A DNA stretch of 64,000 bases from Ophiura sarsii (lineage: Eukaryota; Echinodermata; Ophiuroidea; Amphilepidida; Ophiuridae): contig CM069441.1 of NCBI GenBank assembly GCA_035610835.1, forward strand, positions 79,387,515 through 79,451,514. Reading direction: 5' to 3'. The position numbers were made by a program, and so were the translations under genes. Below are positions 14,801 through 29,800 of the stretch, in pieces. Every line of letters begins with the position of its first letter. The stretch's first letter is position 1. The notes beneath the pieces were generated by a model. That model was not told the DNA's origin, ran no database searches, and worked only from the letters and a program-made list of their open reading frames with translations.

Positions 14801-17800
14801 ATGTTGTATACATTTTGATTTAGGAAAGAAGGGGAAGGGGGGGGGGGGGGAATCAAACACGCTGGCTTAGCGGGGCTAGAACTCACAACCTTTGTATCAT
14901 GAGTCCAGCACCTTATCCATGCGACATGTTGTATACATTTTGATTTAGGAAAGAAGGTGGGTGGGGAAGGGAAATAAGGGGGAAAAGGCAGATAAATAGT
15001 TGACCTACCTTGTTGGTCTTCCATCACTTTACCATGTTCATCTTCTACTTTGATCATAGGCAAGTCATCCATATTTGGATTGGCATCATCAATGTCTTCT
15101 GATGGAACCTGTAGGTAAAAGGTATATCAACAAATTATGCTACACACTGTAAAAGTAGACATTTTCGAGCATGTAATTTTCTGCGCTTTGCACATTTTGA
15201 ACAATTTTTCTTTTTCTTTTCTCAATTTTGAGCTCCCTTACATAGACCTACATACAAAATGCATATTTTTCCATGTGTTTATTAATTGTTTCGCGCTTGC
15301 TGATTTTAGCGCAAAAATAAATGTGGCGCGAAAATTTCCACTTTTACAGTACATGTTAGTAGTGGATTTACTATATCAGTTTACATCAGGACAAAATCTC
15401 ACAAAAAAAATATAAATTCCAATTATATATCAGATTCAATTTTTCGCTGTAGGGTCAACTGGTATGATTCCAGAACGAACATTAAGAGTGCATCCAATTT
15501 TGAGTGAAATGTTGGAATTGAGTATGAAGGGGTACTTATGCTGGGCATTGATGGACTGAAAACAATACATTTACCGCTTCTAATTTGTATGTCTTTTGGT
15601 AACATTATTGCCCCTTTCAGACATCAATAGTTACTTTTTTTTCCTCTGGGTTTTGCCTTTAGAAAAAAATAAAAATGTTGATGTCACCTTGCCTCACAGC
15701 CATTTATGGCCGTAAATATTGGTATAGTATAGCTACCTCTTCAAACTCTTCTTCGGGTATTGATTCCACATCTTGAGCTGACGAAGCGTCGGTCCCATTG
15801 TCTGTGCCAGAGTTGGATACATCATCTCTGTTACTGGTCACCGATACATGTCCTGTCAATTTCCTACACAGAAATAATAAATAAGTAATAGAAATATTTA
15901 AGAGAAATCTCTTGACAGCCATATAAATGCTTTGTTTCCGTTGTCATAGTAAATATCAAATCATGGACATTGATTTCATGATGGAAGATTATTCCGAATA
16001 GATTACAAAAGGTCAGAGAAAAAACAATTGATTTTCACAAAATAGGTAATCCAAAATGGCGGCCAGTTGAAATCATGACATGTGACCCCTTCTAGGCGGA
16101 GAGAAACCAATATACAGAGGCTCACTAAATTTGGCAAGAATCCATGCATATATGTGATGCAATCTGTGAAAACCCGCCACATGGTGGCATTTTTCATATT
16201 GGAGATATCTATATCATAAGAAAGCTAAAACTGTGCTGATTACAGAACTGTTTCGATCAGTTTTCTACGATCACTACAAAAAAAGTTATGAGTGAATGAT
16301 GAGTGTGATGTCATCAAAAGCTACAAAACAAGAAATCATGAAAACAGGCCAAAAAGATACATAATTCAATATAATAACATTATAAGGTTAATAATAAAAG
16401 TGACTTAAGTAAGTTTTTGAAGGTGAAATTTCATGAAAGATGATGACACAAAGTAATGGAAATTAATTTTCTTTAAAAAAATCTATAAAAAAAAATAAAA
16501 TAAAATAAAAATATTTTATTTTTTATTTTACCCATAATCACTAGTTCACATTTTGCGACATCCGACTGGTTTTGTCAGATCGCATCACATATTCTCACAA
16601 AGATTTTCCTCAATAAAATTGCAATAATCTTAATGGAATGATTGTCCAGCAAGCACAACATTGTGCATTATATGTTAGAAAAATATCTCCACATGCAATT
16701 TTGAAAATTCACGGCAATAAAAAGTCCTGGTATCAATGAAGTCGTAGTTATACAATGCACTTGCCCAAAATTTGAGCACCAATAACCATGACGTCATTGA
16801 TACCAGTATTTTGATAACCACAAATTTGTTCTTTAAAACTACGCAATTTGGGCGCGATAATTATTTTTCTATCATATAATGCATAATGTTGTGCTTGTTG
16901 GACACGTCCTTTAGTGAACATACCTTGAACATACCTTGAAGACCACACCTTTCATCTGTGTAGTAATTGATGAGAAGTGTGGCAGGGTTAAGGGGGCTTG
17001 CTGGCCCTTTAAAAACCCAAGTGACTTAAATTCTTCTTAAAGCAGAGGAGTGTGGATTGATTTAAAATTCATGCTAACACTTCAATAGCCAAAATCATTC
17101 GAAGTCCCCATTTTCATTAGAATTCTCAACAAAATGTTTCAATTAATTATCATAAAATTCATCTGTTTGAATCCAGTTGGCTTTTTGCATTGATATTTTC
17201 CCCCTGTGAGCCCCAACTGTTGGTAATGATGAAAAGTAAAAATGTCATCCACAAAATTCCACTTTCCAGAATTGGGGGAGGGGGTCTGCAGTGTCTTACA
17301 TAGAAGAAAATAACACATTTCAGGTCAACCAGTTCATATGACTAACTGTTTTGAAAACGATTTTGTTTTTGGGTTTTTTTCTCCTTCTATCTAATAAAAT
17401 CGGCCTACTCTCAGAGCAACACAAAAATCAACCCTGTTCTATGCACATGACCAAGCCATTGATTTTTTTTGATTTTTTTTTTTGTTGTTGATAATTTTTG
17501 GCAATTTGAAAAAATTTCAAATTTGTTTGACAAATCTAAAAAATTGTTAAAAATTCACCAAAATGTCCCAAAATTGTTTTAAAAAAAAGAAAAAAAAGAA
17601 AAATGTGTCGCCTTACGAAAAGTTTTACATGTATACACTTGGATATGGAAAGATATTTTTAAGCCACAACAATGAATCCTTTCACTTACTTAATGAACGC
17701 TGGATCTGGCCGCCTTGTCCGGTGTACGAGATACAGCACCATGTTGACCAATCTTGGATTTTGATTCTTCATATTGTCATGTCCTGTACTGCCTGGTGTC

Positions 17801-20800
17801 GTCTCTGGTAAACCAAAACTAGAATGTGGTATAAATATATGGTTGTATTAACACTGGCATTGCTGTGATAATAGGTAAGAAAATATATTGACATGCACAA
17901 TGTAAGGTTCATGTCATGCAATTCGTAAAAAAGTGGGGAAATATATACTGGGGAAAATGGAAGTGTTTATTTGCGCAGAAATATGTCCCATTGTGAAAAT
18001 CGTTCTAATTATGTGTCATGCATAACCAGCAGCAATTGAATGCTGGATAGTTTGACCTCAAAGGGAAGGTTCATTGATTTGGAAAAGATCACTTAAAATG
18101 AACTATGAAATGATAAATATGAATGTGGTCTTTCTTCCCTCTTTTTTTCCTGTTATCCGACTACTTTTTTCAAGATGGCAACTATCAATTTTCCCATCGT
18201 GGTGTTTTAAACAAAATGGGAAAAAATGAAAAATACATTTCTTTAACTGGAAATTGAACCTGGCATCTCAACATTAAATAAGATTAATTTAACAGCAACA
18301 CCGATGTGATATTTGTTTCTTGTTTGTTTTTGCAGCTTGGATTAAATATGATTTCTAGATAAACGGCTAATGTATTGTCGAGATTTAGACAATGAAATAA
18401 TCCCACGGATGCCACCGATTGTTGCGATTTAGACAAAGTTATTGAGATAAAGAAGACACTCATACACGTTTAATACAGTTGCATATTCTTAACAAATCAT
18501 GTAGGCTCGAAGTGTACAGGTCAACAGCTATATTCAGAATCTTATGTACAGGCTGGATACAGGCCATCATAGATGTGTAGTAGTCAAGTGCTACAATTAA
18601 CCAGAATAGATGTGCCATGGTCAAGAGCTCCAATCATAAAGAATCTCCCTGGCAAAATACTGCCCCTTTTATAGGTTTTGGTCCCACCCACAATTGTTAC
18701 CCAAGTCAATAAGCTACACTATCTTTACACAATCTGTGAGAGATTTTGCGGGCTGTACAAAATCTATGAGAGATTTTGCGGGCTGACTCTACACAATCTG
18801 TGACACATTTTGCGTAGATAAACAATGTGCAGGAAATTGCAGGCTGGCTCTACACAATCTGTGAGAGATTTTGTGTAGTGACAGATTTTGTGTGTGAGGG
18901 ATTTTGCGTAGATAAACAAATGTGCAAGAAATTGCGGGCCCCCTATGAAGAGGTGAAGTTGTTATTCTGAAATCTCTACAATATTATATCATTAATTCTA
19001 TAAATAAAACATGAAATGAATGTTAAAGGTATATGACCCGATCACTTTTTGGGGGCTATGATTTTTTTTTCACATCAAGATATTTTGATATCAGAAGAAT
19101 CCCCATATTTTTCTCATTATGTCTGTAAAATATTAGGGGCCAGAAATGTTTCATTTGAAAATTATAGGCTAAAATGTGGTGAATTACTGCCAAAGGTGGT
19201 TAACCACCAGCCAGTCTGTGTACTACTCAATGGGCACATGTCTTTTGACCTCTAAAAATAGAACCATTGGAGTTATGCAACTCAAACTTTGGAATGCAAC
19301 AATTTTACGGATGACCTTTCATGTAAAATAGAAAACATCAAGTTGAAAATCGGGTCATCTACCTTTAACAGTTATTGTGGTTAACAAAATGGATTACATC
19401 CTATCGTCCAGACAATGGGGAAATTATTGAAATCTATGATACTTACACTTGTTTAATCCTGGCTGTCTGTATATCCCATATTAAGACATTGCCATTGATG
19501 CAACCAGTGGCTAAAGTACTAGGATGAAGACCGCCGAGACACGTCATCTCATGGGAAATGAGCATATTTTCCTGAAATTTATGAAAATATTGTGAAACAA
19601 TTTATTATTGCTATTAAGGCTTTTCAAACTGGCCCAACGATTGATCTTTGACAATCGATCGATCATACTTTGATAGACGCAATAACAGTCGTTATGATGA
19701 TCGATTGCCAAAAATGAACTACTTTTCTGTGTGAATTCAGGGATGTGCTGACAAATAGGGTCCCATTTTTCACCTGGCTGGTAAATTAATTACCCTTTTT
19801 CATAACCAATTTTTGGTAAATCTATGGGTCTAATATCCTTAAATTTGCTGTTTTCACAGACTTTTTACCAAAATCTGTCAAATAAGTAGGAAAATATATA
19901 GTCCATTCCCTACCCCCCCCCCTCGAAAATTGGTAAATGTTTGGGTCAATTTTCATTTTACCAGCGGCACATCCCTACCAAAATAATATCTGAGTACCCC
20001 TGTTGTACAGTGTATAAGACATATTATGTAAGTTATCTTGAGAGACAATGATTGATCCTCACTGTAGGGAGACCACACAAGCAGTTTCAAATGCTTACAA
20101 ACCTTCAATTATGTTCACACACACTATACTGTGTCCATCTAGTTCTATAGTTACAGAAATAGCATTTACACGTGAGTGGTGGGATTCATCTTTGACTGTG
20201 CAGGTAGGTACGCAAGCGCAATACAATTACAATTACACTCGCAATAATGAAGTGTAATCATCGGAATACACCTTGATGTCATTGCATAGATTAGATGAAT
20301 GAAGTATAAAATGGTAAGTTTGGTTTTGAGGTAATTTCACCACCCTTGCATATGAGGGGAAAAGTGTACTTTAGGTCACACATACTGGTACACCAGTATC
20401 GTTTAATACTGGAACATAAAATTTGCCAGTATCGCTCGATTTTACTGGGTGAAACTGGAACACTAAATTGCTTTCCAGAATCGAGCGATACTGGAACATT
20501 TTTATGTTCCAATATCGGGCAATACTGGTACACATGCTACCAGTGTAATTTGTCCCCATATTGTACGATACTAGTACATAATTTTGTTCCAGTATCGCCC
20601 GATACGGGTACATTTTATATGTCCCAGTATCATTCCAGTATCGGACGATACTAGTAGAATCTGGGACCTAAAGTACACTTTTTCCCATATGAGTGTATTA
20701 ACCCTAACCCCATAGACGTGTGGTTTTGTGAATAAAACTATCAGCGAAGAAAAAACGAGTCAAATGAGGGAGGAGAGCTCGGCTCCACTGGCCCAGGGAA

Positions 20801-23800
20801 TTGAACCCTGGGTTGCATGCACAGAGTTTCTTCCGCATATGATAACCTGTCTGATCGCACCACAAAATTGGGAAAGCCTGCGCTACCAGCTCCTAGTGGA
20901 GTAGCACTTTGTTGCACTCAGGGCAGTGTTAGGGTTAATGACAAAATATGTCACCTTGAATCTGGTTTGCCATTTTAAAGGAAGAGGCAAATTATGTTAA
21001 TCAAATTCTACAGGAAAACAGTTTCCATTGTCTTTCCCTTACCTTTTCATTAAGTTTTGTGATCTGTGCTACGCCATGGCCAATATTAGGCAATGGACTC
21101 TTGTTGCCGAATGGACTGCTGGGACCGTCGCTTAAAGAGCTCCCTCTAGAGACGGGCGTCGGTGGTCGCGTAAGCATGTCGGAGAATTCTGTTTGGAGGG
21201 TCAGTTCCCCAGTCTCTTGAGAATCCTGTAATATGATGAAGTTGTTGAGAATACTGTTACTATAGTTCATTCAGTTCCAAATTGACGAACTTGCTTACAG
21301 CAGTAAATTAATTCATGAGAGCATGGGCGCTCTAAACCTCTTATGGGGCAACATGGAGCATCATGAATTGTGTGTGACCCTTACGTATGCTAAACTAACG
21401 TATGAACGATTGGATTATTTGTGCACAGATGAAAAACTGCATTTCTCTCGCCAAAACAGATTATAATATAGAAAGACAATTTTTCCATCAAATTGATTTG
21501 TACCTCCTGATCCATCAATTCCAACCATGATTATATTGAAAGCTCAAAATGTTAGCTAAATTTCACCCATAATTAAAAACTCTATCCAATTAACTGCAAC
21601 ATTGACTTTGCTGATCCCTTTGAGCCTATTTCATCATTTTTCATGAAGTCATATGTATATATACAGAGCTGGAATTTGCTATTAAACTCAGGTGGTTATT
21701 TAACCAACTAGGCTAACCTATGCATAACAATGCAAATAGGGTTAGGTTTATGGTAGGGTATATTACATAAGGTTTAAATGTCCCTTACTACCCAATTACC
21801 TGATTAAATATCTAAATATGAAAATAATATTAACACATATTGTTGTAACTCAGAATTTCACACACTCATGCTGTATTGTATCGAGGCAATCATCAGACTG
21901 ATGTTATACGTGATTATATGGATAGATTATTGATCGTCTTTATTAAAATAAATGTTTTTGTCAACCTAAGGTGGTGTTTTTTTGTCAGTGTATTTTGCAC
22001 AACATTGGCATGAGGTTTAGTCACATGTGTTATAAGTACCATAGGTCAACAAGTATTTTGGTAACACCATGCCATGTTTGTCTATGTATGTATACCTCTA
22101 GCAGTCTGATCTTGTTGTTCCATCCTGATGCCAGTACATATTTTCGCTCCCTAATCTCTACATACAGTAGTCCTGTGATACTAAGATCATCTTCTTTCTC
22201 CTGTATACCCGGCTGACTCCATGCTCTGATCTCCTGACCACTGCCAAAATCCCACAGCTTTATAGAGCCTGTATCGGTATAGTATGGGTAGATGGGTTGA
22301 AATATTAGACATACAATGACATAAATAAACAATAGAAATGCAAAACTTCTATCTACTCTAAAAGTGGTCAGACGGGTTGCTGGGTGTTTTTTCTAGAATG
22401 GGGAATAATTACATGTTCAGGAAATGTATTGTTTTAGCAGGACTAAAAAAAGAACTTTTCAAAACATTGGCAATGTGTGGACCCAGTCTTGTCCATGCAA
22501 CAGCTATGACTTTACATTGGCCTCCTGTGATATGTGAATATCAAATATGGAGATCTTAATTATGCAAATTAGCTAATTAATTTGCATAAAATATATTGTC
22601 CAGTACCTATCATCATATGCTTCTTATATGGTGATAGTTTCAAGTTGGTGTGATGTTTAGTTGCAGGAAACATACTAATCACCGCTATGACACCTTTAGA
22701 TTAGCCTAAACACCACCAAGGGCTCTGGAAACTAGTACATACCCAGCCCTGTCTATGCATGCGACTTGCAAAAGATCCAGTAATATAAATACGGAGGACT
22801 AAAGGAAGTCTACTTATCATCTAGGGCTCCAGAATCTAGTCATGTGACTTCTACATTTGCCCAATGAGATTGGGCAATATGAATACAGGGATGTTAAGGG
22901 TATCCACATAACCATCACCAAGGGCTCCAGAAATGATATTCTACTCCCAGTCTTGCCCATGCATGTGGTTTCTGCATTGGCCCCCAAGAGATCCCGTAAT
23001 ATAAATAAGGAGATCTTATGGAATGTCTACTTACCATCTAGGGCTCCAGATACTAGTCTATACCCAGTCTTGTCCACACATACAGCAGTGACTTCTACAT
23101 TTGCCCCATGAGATTCTGTTATGTGATAAACTTGCTTGCCGGAGTCTAGTTCCCATACCTAAACAAATATAACAGAGACAGATATTTCATTAACACTAAT
23201 GCCATTAAGGCAACGAAAAAAGAAAGAAACCTGATGTACAGGCTCGACCGATCCATTTTGTTAGAAATCTGTGATTTTTTTAATACTGACCCAAATTTTG
23301 TCTCTATGATGCTTTTGAATTTTTACAGATTTTATGGGATTTGTATTGGAAAAAAACACCCGACTTAACCAACCCGGCATGAGAGGTCCGTTTGCCCGTA
23401 CAACAGTCTTTCTTTTTTCGTCGCCTAAGATGGTGGTTTTGGGAATACAACTATAAGGTGGCACAAATGAGCCATATGAGGAGAACCAGCTCCTCCTAAT
23501 GCACAGAATCAAATCCAAGTATGCATATGCACTGTTCCCTGTAAAACAGGCATGCACAGTGCTTTAAGGTGAATGTAGAACGCAGAACAACGTGATTGCT
23601 GGTGATGTAATTACTGTATATTACAGCCCTTGTAAAAGTCATTAAAATATTTGATGTCCAAACAAAAAGCCATCTTTTTGATTAATTTACATGGAACCCC
23701 TCATCTGTATAATGGTTAGTATGGGACACATGAAAGTATGGTTTTTAGTTTGTTCAGTACCAAAGTGTTGGAAAGATTTAGCCTTATGTTTATCTAGGCA

Positions 23801-26800
23801 TAAAAAGAGTCCCTTCTGGTGCTCATCTATAAATGCAAGTATAGTCAAACATTTCACAAGCATGTTCCTATTGCACCTATGCTGTGTCTTGCTTGAGGTC
23901 AACTTCATCCATTCAAGTAAAATCAATCTGCCATATTATGAGGTCACCCTATTTGGTACCAATCAAAACTAAGCTACTCTGCTGTCTTACCTTAATAACT
24001 GACTCGGAACACACAGTTATGACTTGATTGAGTTCTTGGTTGAATACGACCTGTGTAATAGGCCTGTCATGAGTATGCGGAACTTGCATGGTGTCTTACC
24101 TTAATAACTGACTCGGAACACACAGTTATGACTTGGTTGAGCTCTTGGTTGAATACGACCTGTGTAATTGGCCTGTCATGAGTATGAGGAACTTGCATGG
24201 TGTCTTACCTTAATAACTGACTCGGAACACACAGTTATGACTTGGTTGAGCTCTTGGTTGAATACGACCTGTGTAATAGGCCTATCATGAGTATGCAGAA
24301 CCTGCATCATGCCTTACCTTAATAACTGACTCGGAACACACAGTTATGACTTGGTTGAGTTCTTGGTTGAATACGACCTGTGTAATAGGCCTATCATGAG
24401 TATGCGGAACCTGCATCATGCCTTACCTTAATAACTGACTCGGAACACACAGTTATGACTTGGTTGAGTTCTTGGTTGAATATGATCTGTGTAATAGGCC
24501 TATCATGAGTATGAGGAACTTGCATGGTGTCTTACCTTAATAACTGACTCGGAACACACAGTTATGACTTCGTTGAGCTCTTGGTTGAATACGACCTGTG
24601 TAATTGGCCTGTCATGAGTATGAGGAACTTGCATGGTGTCTTACCTTAATAACTGACTCTGAACACACAGTTATGACTTGGTTGAGTTCTTGGTTGAATA
24701 CGACCTGTGTAATAGGTCTATCATGAGTATGCGGAACCTGCATCATGCCTTACATTAATAACTGACTCTGAACACACAGTTATGACTTGGTTGAGTTCTT
24801 GGTTGAATACGACCTGTGTAATAGGCCTATCATGAGTATGCGGAACCTGCATCATGTCTTACCTTAATAACTGACTCGGAACACACAGTTATGACTTGGT
24901 TGAGTTCTTGGTTGAATACGACCTGTGTAATAGGCCTATCATGAGTATGCGGAACCTGCATCATGTCTTACCTTAATAACTGACTCGGAACACACAGTTA
25001 TGACTTGGTCGAGTTCTTGGTTGAATACGACCTGTGTAATAGGCCTATCATGAGTATGCAGAACCTGCATCATGCCTTACCTTAATAATTGACTCTGAAC
25101 ACACAGTTATGACTTGGTTGAGTTCTTGGTTGAATACGACCTGTGTAATAGGCCTATCATGAGTATGCGGAACCTGCATCATGTCTTACCTTAATAACTG
25201 ACTCTGAACACACAGTTATGACTTGGTTGAGTTCTTGGTTGAATACGACCTGTGTAATTGGCCTGTCATGAGTATGAGGAACTTGCATGGTGTCTTGTAC
25301 TGTCCTAGTCAATGGCCAAGCATCTAATACGCTAGAACCTAGAAAATAAAAGATAAAATCACTATCAATATGCTTTAAACCAGCTATCTTTGGGGATTTT
25401 TTTCAATCAATACAGGTATCAATCATTTGCCTTCAGTATAGCATCCCAGCAGTATTGCCACCCAAAATATAACTCCTATCGTGATAGTGATATAAATGTA
25501 AAATTATGATGCAACATTGTGATATATGTTTTTGTAGTTCAAGTAGTTGCTGAAGGCAAATTGCAATGTACCCTGTGAAAGAGAGATTGTGCCCTAACTT
25601 AGAAAGGAGAAAATGTGGGCAGATTGAAAGTCTCCAAACCCTTTATAATCTATATCAAACCCTTGACTTTATTTTACAATGGATGTATAGACCTGTGTAA
25701 CTGACATGAAGGCACACTTGTCAGTAAATATGCGTAAAAACATGTGGGCATGTGCCAGGGATAAATGATGCAGTCACTCGCTAATAAGACCTCCAATCAT
25801 TATAACTACATACGGAATTAAGTTACAAGTCTAGAAACAATAATGCTCATTGGTATGCTGGTTCCCTGTATCAATGGGCTCCACACAACTCATCCATAGA
25901 TGCAGGTACGTGCAAATCTTGTCATCACATTGACTAATTGCTGGCATAAAAGTCATGCATATGAATGAGATGACGTAAAATAATACACAATATTAATTTG
26001 GCTATGCCAACGTGACGCTTAAAACAACAACAAATTCACTGATTGGCACGAAATACACTGTGTCTGCGTCTACGACAGCGTTGGACTTCACATGCAGGTG
26101 TATCACACTCCCGAATACGCCGTGGCCATGGCAGCGCGACAATGCATTCAGTATTCAATGCATCACCTCATCTACAACTTGTGTAATGGGTTTGCCTATA
26201 CCTGCACCTATGGATGAGGAGGCATGCGGATCCAGGGTGCAGGGAACCAGCATAGCTCATTGGGTGGATATGATAAATTCCTTCAATACCTGGACTGAGT
26301 GGAACTTGATTGAAATGTTGCATGAAATTTCCAATCAATGGCACTTTAAAAGATCCAAATCAAGTATTAAAATAGAGTGCTAATTTGACAAAGAATGACT
26401 AATGTTTACGATGTTGTTAAAGGGCTCACATGTGACACATGTATCAAAGCTACATGTTTACAATATTATTGCTTACCGGTGACTAATCGTTCATGTTTCT
26501 CATCAAATACCATACAGTGTATTCGCTTTTCCCCTGGCCTCTCCTCATTGTCTGTGAACACCTGCAGGCTGGTTAGTGTGTGTATGTCCCATATTCTAAA
26601 TACCTGGAGAGAAAACAGTATAGATTGAAACGTCACACATGTCATATATATTTTTGCTATGTTCGTTTTATTCAAAGCTGTTCTCTATGGGGAAACAGAC
26701 CTCTTATTTTTTTTAAATGGGTAGGTCGGACCCGTAAAACAGGGTTTTTTGTCGCCTAAGCAAAAATGCAGTCATTAAACTCAAATCAATTTTGTTGATG

Positions 26801-29800
26801 GTACAGTATATGCTGCCAACTGATTATCATGCATACACATGATATGAATAGGGTAACTGAGATTTAAATTCATAGATCTACTTTGATTAGTCTACCCAGG
26901 ATAATAATAATAATAGTAATAATAATAATAATAACCATATTTGTATAGCCCCTAACATCGAGATTCCTAAGCGCTTGAACATAAAACATAATAACAAACA
27001 AATACATGGATATGGACTACAATTAAAAAGCCATTGTGAACAAATGAGTCTTTAAGGATTTCATAAACTGAAATATAGTCTGCATTTTTCACATGAAGTG
27101 GAATATTATTCCAGAGTTCTGCAGCTGACACAGAGAAGGAACGTTGACCATACTGAGTGGACGTTGAAGAGCAGACAAGACGTGATAGAGATGAAGAACG
27201 CAGATTGCGTGAAGGTGTATATTGTTTGATTAGATCTTGAAGATAGATTGGCGCAGTACCATGAAGACATTTATAAGTCAGAAGTAAAACTTTATACACA
27301 ATACGATACTTGATAGGCAGCCAGTGCAGATCACGGAGAGTTGGAGTTATGTGATCATGTTTGCGAGAAAGAGTGATTAATCTGGCAGCAGAGTTTTGAA
27401 TTCTTTGAAGCTTGTTTATCTGCGAATTTGGTGTAAAAGACTGTTACATTGATCTAAGGATGAACTAGCTTACACCTGTTTATTAGGTGACGGATGAAAT
27501 AGAGTTAACGCTTTCCACGTGGCAGGCGTCTGCAGATGACATTTCCAAAATTTCACAAAATATTTGGAATCACCATGAAAAATGCATTAAAATAAGTAAA
27601 AATATGCCTAGTATATACTATATAGTTCAGTAATTCTTAACATAGACTCAGGAAATATGATGATTAGAAGCTTAGCATCTCCTTTTAATTTCTTTATATT
27701 TTCAAAGACATTTTTCTTCATATCTAGAAACTAGAAATACAGACAAGAGGTATGTTTTGATGTGATGGGTCACATAGTAAAACTAATAGCCACGTGGCAG
27801 GTGTAAGATGGAGAAAATTCAACCTTACGGTATCCCCATTATTGAGCTGCAATGTGACTACATTATTCCTATCTCAACCGTCTATCAGTGGGTGTGCAAC
27901 ACATTTGTGCAACCAGGATGTCCACTTACCCTAGCCGTGGACAGACTGATAACATGCTGGTCTTTCTCGTTGACCGCTACGTCTATGACTGTGAATAAGT
28001 GTCCGATCATCTTGCCCGTAGGTCTCGTGAAAATATGTGGATGCCATATACGGATGATTTTATCATTCCCGCCGGTGGCTATGATGTTAGCTCGGGCGCA
28101 GAATGCAAAACAGTTGACGCCTTTTGAGATGCTTAATGATTTAACAGGACTGAGAAGACAACATTAGATAAAAAGAAGATACTTAGCATGGCACAATGTA
28201 CATGTATGTATGTTTTCATTTAACCCCCTGATCACTACCTGCTTTCTTACAGTGTCTCTGATTGGCTCATTGCAGGATATAATGTGATATACCCATGAGA
28301 GTAACCAATCAAACATGTGCTTTTATATCTATTTATCAACCATACCACCATTCTTACAGTATCTCTGATTGGCTAAATGTATAGTATAACACTCTTTGTA
28401 ACCAATCAAAGTGATACTTAGATGCCGATATATAGGCAGGTAGTGCTCAGGGGGTTAAATGTAGGTTAACCAAGCAGAACTAAAAATACAATGCACCAAA
28501 TTGGGCTTTCCTTACCCTTTTTGACCACAAAACTCTACCTCTTCCCATGAAAATCTACACAAACAAGTGATCCATATAATGCCAGGTGGTGTTTTTTGAA
28601 AAGTTCCCCATTAGAAAAAATTTAAATCCCACAATTGTCCCTTTTTATCCATCTTCTTTCACCTTTTTCTTTCCCTCCCCCTTTGTTCTCCCATTTCATC
28701 CCGTCTTTCCTCCTATTTTCTCCATTCCCCTCTCTTTCTTATAAAATGTTTCTTCCCCATATTTCAAAAGTGTTGAATTTCAAAGCAGGGCAATTAATTT
28801 CAAGTAGGTCTATATATACACCTGTAGCATGCCCCTAAATGATAGTGTCCCAAGGAGGGTTAAGAACATCATACATAAATGTCAGTTCATTTTGTATACT
28901 TACAGTGTATCCGATATTCTATCTATTGATTCTAATACAAAAGAGTTAGTATTGCTTGCAGAACACGATGCAAAACATCTGAGGTCTGGAAAATATTTCA
29001 CCTGCAAAATGAGCAATGAAATCTAAATCAAAATCATGCCACTGGATCCGGAGTCAAGCAAGCTAAATTGCATCCATTAAATCAGAATCATTGCTGTGTG
29101 TCTATTGTTTTATATCAGGCCAAGTAAAATAAATAACAAGTATATCGTTTGTACCCTCACTATTTTTTGGAGAATTTAAAATATTTTTCATATTTGCTTC
29201 TTAACTTTTAAATTAACATACTATTGTCATGAAAAGAGATGCAAAGAAGTATTTCAGTATTATTTATAAACACATTGCACACTATTTCTCCAGGCTAGGG
29301 TTAGGGAAATGAGGAAATAACAAACAAAATAATGATGGCCTCTTCATTTTTACAATATGAGGACAAAGCTTCAGCAATTTGAATTTTACCACACAGAAAT
29401 GAATAGTAACAAATTAAAACAAATAATGAGAGCCTCCCTCACCATATTTTTGATAAAGTCACCACGATATACTTGTCATTTTTGTTACATGACCTGTCAC
29501 CTATTATATGTGATATGACATGATATATACATAGCACAAGCAACAAACAGTACCTGTTATTTTATTTATATTCAGATATTTTAGGTGGTTTCCTGTTTCA
29601 AAATGTATGTGTGAACTGATATCAAACCCTACTTGTAATTAACATTCTGTGATAAATAACCATTAACTTCAAGGATTTCTAAAAAAAATAAAAAAAATAA
29701 TGTAAGAATGAGATAAGAAAATAATAAATAATGTAGGTATTAAGGATCACATCTCCCAATCCCCTAAGGGTATCCATTCCAACAATGGTAAACGCATGCA

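Noticed and set aside
16003..16197. Possible membrane peptide frame
   Set aside because: Lies within WDR64 intron 16 and has no homologue that I recognise. Hydrophobic runs are common in AT-rich DNA.
23984..25297. CRISPR-like regular array
   Set aside because: The spacing is regular but there are no variable spacers. The unit is exon plus splice donor in an animal gene.
25190..25338. Array copies as alternative cassette exons
   Set aside because: The copies lack a convincing pyrimidine tract and acceptor upstream, so inclusion as separate exons is unlikely. Alternative donor use is more plausible.
26012..26383. 123-codon frame resembling a frame at 10216-10422
   Set aside because: The similarity follows from shared transposon DNA in inverted orientation. 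No conserved protein motif is seen.
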